Positions 55,774 to 64,000 of a stretch of 64,000 nucleotides of DNA are shown here, piece after piece; the first letter of the stretch is position 1; every line of letters begins with the position of its first letter. A program made the position numbers and the translations under genes. The notes beneath the pieces are model-generated. The model was not told where the DNA came from. It saw only the letters and a program-made list of their open reading frames with translations, and did no database searches. Source of the stretch: Spongospora subterranea f. sp. subterranea. Lineage: Eukaryota > Endomyxa: Phytomyxea > Phytomyxea > Plasmodiophorida. Location of the stretch: contig JAUGWO010000152.1 of assembly GCA_049724395.1 (NCBI GenBank), forward strand, positions 23,203 to 87,202, in the 5' to 3' direction.

Positions 55774-56575
55774 ATGTCGCTTTTCAATGGGAGCCCACCA
55801 GCAGATCGTGCATTCTCAATGTTGAAGTTCGCATTTGTCCAGGCCCCTGTTTTCAAACATGTTGACCCTGCTCTAGGCACCGTTGTTGAAGCTGATGCCT
55901 CCGATTTTACTCTGAGCGCTATTTTGTCTCAACAACAACATCGTGATGGGTTATATTTTGTCGCCTTTTATTCACGAAAGCTAACTCCAAGCTGAGCTGA
56001 ACTACTACGAAATATATGACAAGGAGCTACTTTCGACTGTTCCTTTTTTCCAGACATGGCGCCATTACGTTGACGGCTCAAGTTCCCCTATCCTCGTGAT
56101 AAGCGATCACAAGAATCTCGAGTGGTTCATGATGTCAAAGCATTTGAATCGTGGACAAGAGCGTTGGTCAGTATTTCTGTCGGAATTCAATTTTGACACC
56201 CGCCATCGTCCACGGTCCCTTACTCAAAAGCCAGATGCATTGTCACGTCGTCCTGACCTTTCTAAGAGTCCTGACCTCAATCTTCAACAACCCGTATTTG
56301 CCAATTCGCGCTTCGTGAATGCGATGACTCTGTGCCCATTAAAACCTGAGCGTGTACACGACATAACAAAGCAATTGCAAATTATGTCCTCTTGTCCACG
56401 ATTCTCCAATAGCTGGTCATTTCGATATCAGTAAGACTTGTGAGTTGAATACCAGGCGTTTACGTGGCCTGCAATGCGCTCGATGGTCAAGTCTTTCGTT
56501 GGATCTTGTGGCGTTTGTGCGCGGTCAAAGGTTTCCCGCTGGAAACCTTCGGGACTATATACATCCACTTCCCAT
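55774..56575 (+). mobile_element. Ty3/gypsy pol fragment
   Basis: Late reverse transcriptase and RNase H segments are recognisable: [50 protein letters not shown] and WSVFLSEFNFDTRHRPRS. The start of an integrase zinc region follows (VGSCGVCARSKV). No LTR was found. It is truncated at both ends, with several breaks; an old fossil. Confidence 0.85.
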
Positions 56576-56745
56576 TCAAAGCTGTGTTCCCATCATTATC
56601 CGCTAAGTTCGGGTCAGCACCTCTTTCAAACAACAGCTGGGCGATTTGGAGACTGCGACAAAACCCATCATCATGTTCATCAGAATCTCTGCAATACCTG
56701 TTCCTGTGATAATGATATCACAATAATGACCAATTACTTCTAATG
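56576..56745 (-). pseudogene. Detached ankyrin exon fragment
   Basis: The minus strand matches the ankyrin exon at about 62,283-62,345 of locus B almost exactly over 60 bp (CCATCATTATCCGCTAAGT, GGTCAGCACCTCTTTCAAAC) and the corresponding exon of locus A near 29,960-30,040. It directly abuts the Ty3 fragment with no visible spacer, so it is a displaced piece of an ankyrin locus. Confidence 0.7.
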
Positions 56746-57068
56746 ATTGTGATATTATATCCCAAACGGGTACAGACTATGAATGATAATGAAATATAAC
56801 GGGACACTATAAAGCAGCCCAAGGCCCAAGAGTAAGGTCAAGTGGACTTGTACTTGTACAGCACTAATATTTCGTCATCAAAATCACAAACAACCGGATG
56901 AGTCTTTTCTGTGTTTTTGGAGTTAAAAATTACGGGAAAACTGTGATTTGATTATTGGAAATACAGTTTATTCTGCTATTTGCGAGAGAGGGGTGTATTG
57001 AACAATTTTAGGGGTCTAACGGCATCTTTCATCTTTGAGGAAATTGAGTTTTCACTTAGTGAGTTGAG
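56746..57068. other. Spacer with a short match to the ankyrin-flank repeat
   Basis: Near 56,800-56,845 the strand carries GAGTAAGGTCAAGTGGACTT, the inverse of the repeat bordering locus A at 32,300. Nothing else is recognised. Confidence 0.45.
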
Positions 57069-58513
57069 GTGGTTCTTGAATTCGCTACAGAACCTGATCG
57101 CATGTTCGGAATCCGTCCGCGATCCAGAGATGCCCCGTTAGATGCATTAATGCGTTTTGAATGCATCTACGACGAATCCCCCAACGATTTCTCGGAGGAA
57201 TTTGCAAGTTTCGTCAGGCTCCAATTTCGTGCCTATCTCGCTGGCGATCCGTTGGTCGCAGTACTTGTCGGAGGTGCTCGTTGACACAAATATCGCACAC
57301 CTGCATGACCAAGGTCATACCCGCCTCGACCAAAGCGATCATGATTCGTGCAGAAGGTGCTCGCGGTTATATCGCAAGACCCAGTTATCCATAAAGTGTG
57401 TGTGAGATCGATCCCACCTCCACCCGATGGTTTTTTTCAGGAAAAAGGCTCAATAGAAAGGTGAGAAATAGAAGTGAGCTGAGTCAGTGAGAACCGTCTG
57501 TTTGTTGGTCGTCTATTCGTGGAACAGATCTCCCCCAAATCTGCCCGTCATTATTCCGCTTTGTGGCAGCAACCGTGAAGATCGCCAGCTCGGCAGCGAC
57601 GGCAATGGTCAACCCGACCTTCTCGTTATCAACAGGGTTCACCCTAAAAGTACGATTGACACCAACACGGGCGCCACAACGGTCCTTCGTACCTTGAAAC
57701 TGCATGAACATCTCATCCGCAGCGATGACGATATCAACGTTGTTCGTTTGAAACACCTGGCAGGTGTGAAGCGGGTGCGTCTCGGCACTAGTTTTCCAAT
57801 CAGCAGAAACCGTCTGAGATATCGAAAATTTCCGGTTCGACCATCTGAATCGGTCCTTGGTGCGTTTGACGAACATTTAAAGATTTTGCCGTTGTGAAAC
57901 AACTTGCTTGAACTCAGTTGATACAAGGGAGCCGATATAATGCGATCTGATTGCTTGAAGAACTTGCTCATTTGTACACGGATTGCCATTATCCCATCTC
58001 TCACCAATCAATGTATCCAAATAAAAAGTCTTCATCTGGATTTATCGGGTCGCGTCCCAAGGGACCCACCACGCTCACACGATGTCAATTCCGCTTCACT
58101 ACTTGCTCTTGCCTTGTGTGCCAGGGATTGTCGGAGGGAACGTCAATGACAATCCCTCTTTTGAAGACGTCAAAGATTTGGGAATATATTCCGCAACGTT
58201 TGACAAACTTGTCGGGCGAAGTGTTTCAACACTATTGACTGCAGAGCAATCGGGCTCTTTCATTGATGGGAACAACAATGGCACCCACTTTCGACGAACC
58301 GTCTCATAATACACCCACTTTTGCATTGTGTTGGGTTTTAGGCAACGGCGCGCGGCAGAGAGTGACAACTTGGAATTGCCAAGGACGAATATAAGAATCG
58401 GGCTCATTGTGAACAACGACCAGTGCGGCGCTATTCATAAGAGTTTTTTGACAATGCTCAACAACCTTGGGCATCCAGCAAAGGGCAGTTTTGCCAACGT
58501 AGACGACCAACAC
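57069..58513 (-). mobile_element. Pogo-like DNA transposon relic with HTH and DDE-like segments
   Basis: Reading the minus strand, an HTH block comes first (NSKLSLSAARRCLKPNTMQK then WVYYETVRRKWVPLLFPS, about 58,390-58,250). Next is a segment near 57,800-57,540 with NNVDIVIAADEMFMQFQGTK then NEKVGLTIAVAAELAIF, which fits the N-A-D-E-T strand of DDE_1 transposases. The final part (57,070-57,290) matches the terminal region of the copy at 34,920-35,050. Multiple stops and frame changes make it dead. It shows that the 34.4-kb frame belonged to a transposase. Confidence 0.55.
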
Positions 58514-58639
58514 GGGATAAACTGGATATAATAACGGTTAGCCGAGTTTGGCGCCGCACAGATCAGTCTTTGATTGCCGGAAGCGTTGATGCAGGCGTTT
58601 CCCATCGCAAGAAAGTGGTCGAAAGCAGAGACATGACGA

Positions 58640-58800
58640 TATTTGTTCGGCAGTATCGGGCGCGCCTCTAATAGAAAGCGAGGGACCCTTAGAGGAATTA
58701 TTGAGGCGACAGGAATTCCTCTTTCTATGGTGCACAGAAATGTAAAAAGTGGAATCATTGGTCGTCAAACCAGTTCGTTTAAACCCAAGTTTACTGAGGC
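58640..58800 (+). mobile_element. Mariner/Tc1-like transposase HTH remnant
   Basis: The plus strand reads RGIIEATGIPLSMVHRNVKS then GIIGRQTSSFKPKFTEAN. This is the second helix-turn-helix plus linker typical of Tc1/mariner transposases of protists (R-x-x-[SA]-x-x-x-x-x-K-P-x-L-T-x-x-N pattern). No DDE catalytic part was found. It lies directly outside the pogo-like relic. Confidence 0.5.
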
Positions 58801-59159
58801 GAATTAAGTCGCAGGGTTTCCGATTGTGCACTTCAAAACTAAGAAGGACCGGTTTCCTGTGTCGCTGCCCTGTGATTTGAATAACCTGAAGAATGCACAA
58901 ACAACTGTCATAAATAATGACGACCACTCGTTGTCAATAAAAAAAAATTGAATGTTGTTTTCCTTGCTGTTTTTTTTTTCTGGAAAAGTAAGAGTTCTAC
59001 AAACAGCGGTTTTGGTTAAATAATGTGAAGGTGTGTGGTTTCATCTCGCCATATCGACCACTTATTTTGGAACAAAGAATAGAAACCCGAATCGACCAGT
59101 TATTTTGGAGCGGAGGTGTTGGAATAGTCTTTGTCTGTCACAATAATTCCAGTGTTGTT

Positions 59160-59960
59160 CATTGTAATACTTGAAGGTTTCCAAGATGGCAAAGATGACT
59201 AAAAGACCATTTCTTGCTCGAAATCCATCAGAATGGAGTAAAACATTAATGGCATTGATTTTCTCTGATATTAAAGGTCCTCTGCCACCTGCTTTCAAGT
59301 CAGGATCAAAGTACTTCATCACATTTATTGACGATTTTACAATATACTCGATGGTATATTTTATCAAATTTAAATCGAAGGCATCGAACAAGTTGAAGGA
59401 ATATGTTGCTGAGATTCAGCGAAGATTTGCGGTCAAATCAGGGTCACAGAAACCAATTTGGTCAGTTTTCAGAGTGACGGTGGTGGAGAATATTGTTCGC
59501 AAATCATCCAGGATGATTTTCGTTCTTGTGGCATTAATCATCGCATTACAACCCCATATTCTCCTGAATCAGATGGTGTTGCTGAAGATCAAATCGAGCC
59601 ATAATGGGACAGCTGAGGCGACGAGCACGAACGAAAAGCTGCCTCAAATGTTCTTGGCCGATGCGAGGAATCGATATAGGTAATTGGGTAATCGGAAGAT
59701 CATATTCACGACGATAGGAACACGTCACGACCTCTGACAAGAGAGTGGGTTGGGCAATTGGACGTGTTATCAGTGGCAAAAAAGCAAATAATGGAAAAAC
59801 CGGATGAATGATTGTTTAACAACTTATGGGGAGCGGTCCTACAGAGCTGCCAGACAAAGGTGCAGATATAGTTATATCCACAACCACTCCCCTGGACGAT
59901 CGATGAATCTTGGAAACACATCGAAATACCAATACAGTACGATTTTCCGACACGAAAACA
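59160..59960 (+). mobile_element. Copia pol fragment (element C), integrase region
   Basis: Integrase features are CKMAKMTKRPF (end of the zinc region), FSDIKGPLPPAFKSGSKYFI, TFIDDFTIYSMVYFIKFKSK and LKEYVAEIQRRFAVKSG. It belongs to a different copia lineage from elements A and B. No LTRs were seen. It is old, with several breaks, and possibly extends further right, where no motif is recognisable. Confidence 0.75.
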
Positions 59961-61405
59961 TCCTCTGCTCAAATTCAACATCGTGAGCATCATCAAACAC
60001 GCATTGCCAATATGACAAACGATTGATAAATCAATTGTGTGAAATGTTTCGAGAGAAGCACAATCGTGGGAACACTATGGGACGTTTGTTGCGAAGAGTG
60101 CAATGATAAGGGCAATGTAGAAACTTTCGCTCTGCTGAATTCGAGAATCACAACAATTGTGTAGGGTTGACAGCACAGATAATCGACTACAGTACATCGT
60201 AGAGGAAGTTGTATTTACATGTACCACATATCGTATGATCATTTAGACAAACCAAAACGTGATATGCAGTTTTGCCTCATGTTGAAGACCATTATAAGGT
60301 CTGTCGATATTTGCAAATAGAAGAAATCAATACGTGTGGTCGATTTGGCCCTGGTTCTGGTTTTGCATTAAAGTTGTTTTAAAAATTCAAAAATATTCAG
60401 AAGTACAATAAATGTTTGTTCTAGCAACTCCAACGCCGAACTATATAGGTCTCCAGATCTCGTTATCAGCGATAGTCGATACGCCCTTGTTGATCCCGGT
60501 TAATGGCCAATCCTAGTACCTGTGATTTGTTCCCACAAGGACTCCCACGTTCCCAAACAACTTTGAATCGTTTGGCGCCACAAATGCAATGGTCAATGAA
60601 ATGCGTTGGCGGAACGTGATGAAGGATTCTGACAAAGCTTATTCGACTCAAAAAAGATTAATGCCAAATAAAATGGAACATTCTTCTGGTAGAACACAAC
60701 ACTCGAGCTGGGAACAAGTAATTGATCTGATACTCAAAAGGTTACCAGCACCAATGGGATTTCCATTTCAAATTGATCGAGAAATTCAGCGGCACCAGCG
60801 AAAACCAGTACACAGAAGAATAGAGTTGATAGGGAGAAGGTGTTTGTTTCCAGGGGCATCGTATTTGTGAGCGAGATATAAAACAGTAATGATGATGGTT
60901 GGTCAAGTTGAATGCGCCTCCTGAAACAATGAAACTGTGCACCGTATCCAATGTGAGATGATATTCCCACTACATCACCATGGATTACTCATCGTGCACA
61001 TGGAAGAACAGGCCACTTTTCCTAGCGCATCCTGTTGAGTCAATCAAGAGATTGGTTTGCGCTTTACCACCTATAGATGATTGCGATTTTGATTTAAGAG
61101 AAGTGTCTGTATCCAGAAAGTGGCCGAACTGCTCATTTTTTAGACTTGCGGTTCTAGGTGCGATACTGATGATCAACATGACCCGAATTGGGAAATATTG
61201 GGCGATTACGTCTTGACCGTATCATGACAGACCGCCCTGATCTCCAAACTGATTCCGTTCATTCACGGCATGATTCAAAATTGCACTGTTTTCCTTTCGC
61301 ATCTAGAAGAATGTGATTGGGGACAAACCGAAATCTACAGTACTGTGTGCCAACGTGGACGGAGTGAAATCTGCCAAAAAAAGCAGCAATTTTATACAAA
61401 GCACT
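59961..61405. other. Downstream flank of ankyrin locus B, no supported gene
   Basis: No conserved frame. A minus-strand hydrophobic frame at 60,742-60,951 is unrecognised. Around 61,190-61,225 short blocks match, inverted, the region just right of locus A (31,070-31,100; ATTACGTCT(T/G)GACC), so the A/B inverted duplication extends a little beyond the genes. Confidence 0.4.
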
Positions 61406-64000
61406 TCAGGGCCACTGTTTTCGAAATAGGTCAACAATTGTGGCGGCGATTGGTGTACTGTTTGCCTCCTTCTTTCTCATAGCCAACTCCAGCGCTGTCT
61501 CGCCATAAGCCTTGATGGTGCGGGAGGCGCCTTTTTTTAAAAAAACCCGAACCAGATCGACCCTGTGATTTGGTCAGATTAGTCAATCAATCAAAGGTGG
61601 TTGATCAGGCGTAATTTGCCCAACCGCTGTTGCGAAACTGCAAAATGTAGAGCAGTTTGGTCACATCTGTTTTGGATGTTGAGTAGTTGTTGTTCCCACG
61701 TTCCACAGAAAATGTCTTGCAGTTTCCTGTGAGAGTGATTCAGCGATTTCGATGTTTTAGACATATGTGTGAACATGGACAGGCCACAAAGACTCAGCAA
61801 TCCACCAAAGAACCCAAACTGTCCCGTCATGTTATCCTGACACACTTGACGAAGAGCCTTTGATTCAACTATATCGATTATGATCTGCTCACTTCTAATG
61901 AGATATACATCAGATCATTTGACAATATATCGAAACTCGATCAGTGTACAGGTTATGCTTTACTGCGAGGTGCAGAACTGTATTTTTGAGATAGTTAGGA
62001 GCCATGGGATTGGCGCCTCTATCCAACAGAAACATGATAACCTTTTCCCTAAAAACATATTTGTATTGAGATGATGATCAGTGTCAAAATCAAAATACGA
62101 CCAACCTATTTCTTATAACCGCTTTATAGAGAAGACTGTTTCCATCACTGTAGCAGTAGTTGACATCCATGTTTTTAAGGGTCGAAATAATGAATTCGTC
62201 TGTCCTGTGAGCACTTCACATCATGTTTGAATATTAGATAAATATTGGGCAATTTACAGAAACCCAGGCATATCGATATGCAACAGTGTGTTCCCATCAT
62301 TATCCGCTAAGTGCGGGTCAGCACCTCTTTCAAACAACAGTTGGGCGATCATATCACTGCTAAAAACCCCCATTATTGACAACTCAGATCTAGACAGTAA
62401 ACTTTGCCAACCGTGCAAAATCAAACGCTAATAAGAGAGCAGTTTGGCCCTGATGGTTGGTCAGATTGATTAGTTCGCAGGCGGCAATCTGTCTGTGAGA
62501 TAAATTCAGTGAGTTGAATGTGCTAGATCAACATTTGAGCGGATACCGATCATCATGATTCTCTTCTCCATTCAAACACCCAGAAATTTGGGTAATTCCA
62601 TTCTGGCCCAGATTATCGACCGATTTGAGCCGAGCCGCATCAAGTAGATGAACGAGTATCTGCTCATTTCTGTGAGATTTAATCAGATACCATAATCTTA
62701 GCAAATTGAATAGCTTACACGTCACTGAATCCTGCCCGATGCAGTGCTGTATTTCCAGAATTATCAGCAATAGCAGGATTGGCGCCTTTATCCAACAGAT
62801 ACTTGACCACCACCTCCCTAACAAATCAATTGTATTGAAGAGCTGCTCACTGTCTAACACAAATCACGACCAACCGATGAAGCCTAATAGCAAGATGGAG
62901 AATTGTGGACCCATCAACGTATCGGTGATTGACATCAACGTTCTGTATCATTGAGATGAAGATTTCGTCGGTCCTGTGTTCACCTCAGACACTATTTGAA
63001 AATTTCGTGAGATTTTATCAATTTACATGAATGTGTCTGGAAACGTCCCATCTGTTATGGTGGGATCGGCACCATTCTCCAACAGAATTTGGGCGATACC
63101 AGCACTGTTAATAGGAAAAAAAAGTTGAAAGAGCTGATGAGACCTAGACAGTATGATTGACCAACCTACGCGAAGCTGCACAAAAAGAGCAGTTCGCCCG
63201 TAGTGCTCCGTAGATTGATTATTCCATCGCAATACATATTAAGTACTTCAATAACGAGGTCTTTGTTTCTGTGAGATCAAATCAGCCACTTAAATGTGCT
63301 GGATTGACATTGAAGCAATTTACAGGCCACGATCAATCAATCTGTGAATTGTACTCGCATAGAAGCGTTCCGTCATGCCACTTTGGAGCAGAAGGTGAGA
63401 TGGTTTTGTCCTCCCCGCATGAATGATATGAATGATGATCTGCTGACTTCTGTGAAACTTCAATCAAAATTCATGGTATATTGAAAGATCAGTTCAGTAT
63501 ACAGGCCATGAACAATTGCGAGGTGCAGTGCTGTAAGGCCTTGGTGATCAGCAATAATGGGATTGGCCCCTCATCCAACAGATCCTTGACCACAACCTCC
63601 CTAATGACCAGTTTTTTGTGGCGCTGATCTGTGTCAAGGAACAAAACTACGACCAACCGTTTACAATTTATAGCAGTGTGGAGGAGAGTTGCCCCATTTT
63701 TGTTCCGGTGGTTGACATTCATATGTTGTATGCATGAGAGAATGATATCGTCTGTCCTGTGAGCACATCAGTAATAACGTTGCTGATTGGTGAAATTTGC
63801 TGCATTTACAATGCAGATAGCATATTGATATGAAATGGGGTGTTCCCTCTATTATCCGTTATAGAAATGTCGGCCCCCGTCCACGAGATCCTTGACCACA
63901 ATTCCTCTGAATAACCATTTTTCTGAGGCGCTGAACTGTGTCAATAAATAAATTACGACCAACCTCGACTTTACAGCCGTGTGGAGGAGTGTTGCCCCAT
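61406..64000 (-). CDS. Multi-exon ankyrin-repeat gene, 3' part (locus B), continues past the window
   Basis: The stop at 61,406 ends a clean final exon: RVDLVRVFLKKGASRTIKAY then GETALELAMRKKEANSTPIA and ATIVDLFRKQWP, a capping ankyrin repeat. Going upstream, exons alternate as in locus A: WEQQLLNIQNRCDQTALHFA, then DRGAD/NGADP-type exons and exons like MNVNHRNKNGATLLHTAINC (63,720). Introns end CTCACAG or TTCACAG. Some donors appear to be GC (CGGTTGG|GCAAAT at about 61,610) instead of GT. The 5' end is outside the window. Locus B is the inverted paralogue of locus A and is less damaged, though a few exons still seem interrupted. Function is unknown beyond protein binding; the A copy suggests entry to the secretory pathway. 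Confidence 0.7.

Overview
This is nuclear DNA from a eukaryote. Conserved genes are split by many short GT-AG introns, mostly about 45-120 bp and occasionally 200-330 bp. Genes sit close together on both strands, and a single tRNA gene lies among them. I cannot name the organism. A plant/protist-style CCR4 with a cysteine-rich front end instead of leucine-rich repeats, a secreted protein with a hevein-like chitin-binding module, and pogo- and mariner-type relics resembling those of protists suggest a microbial eukaryote (early fungal-side lineage or stramenopile-like protist) rather than a vertebrate or a land plant. This is inference.

Layout. 0-4.5 kb: a LEA-like amphipathic protein and a class I histone deacetylase (8 or more exons). 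4.9-10.3 kb: a tRNA-Ala(AGC) gene with a young, nearly whole Ty1/copia element (122-bp LTRs, 5-bp target duplication) inserted 7 bp from its mature 5' end, then remains of a second copia element. 12.7-15.9 kb: CCR4 deadenylase. 16-19.3 kb: diverged duplicated segments. 19.3-24.3 kb: about 62 copies of a 79-bp satellite. 24.3-36.2 kb: repeat-rich and gene-poor, with inverted repeats, a decayed ankyrin-repeat gene, 30-, 33-, 74- and 19-bp tandem repeats, and fragments of a family-B DNA polymerase, an OTU-like protease and a pogo-type transposase.

36.2-55.5 kb is the gene-rich half: SERINC-like and NIPA-like membrane proteins, DNA polymerase eta, a TruA-type tRNA pseudouridine synthase, HGH1, an ABHD13/Bem46 hydrolase, MAEA (RING-like subunit of the GID/CTLH ubiquitin ligase), a chitin-binding secreted protein and a HECT ubiquitin ligase. 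55.7-61 kb is a graveyard of Ty3, pogo, mariner and copia pieces. 61.4 kb to the window end carries the 3' part of a second ankyrin-repeat gene, an inverted paralogue of the one at 27-31 kb.

The host genes are housekeeping functions (chromatin, mRNA decay, lesion bypass, tRNA modification, chaperoning, ubiquitin ligation) with no operon-like logic. The most unusual material is the tRNA-linked copia insertion with a half-tRNA-Lys-like priming site, the 5-kb satellite, the fold-back structures, and the ankyrin loci built from repeated exon pairs. Several conserved genes show apparent single-base frame slips, several in short base runs, so some breaks may be consensus errors.
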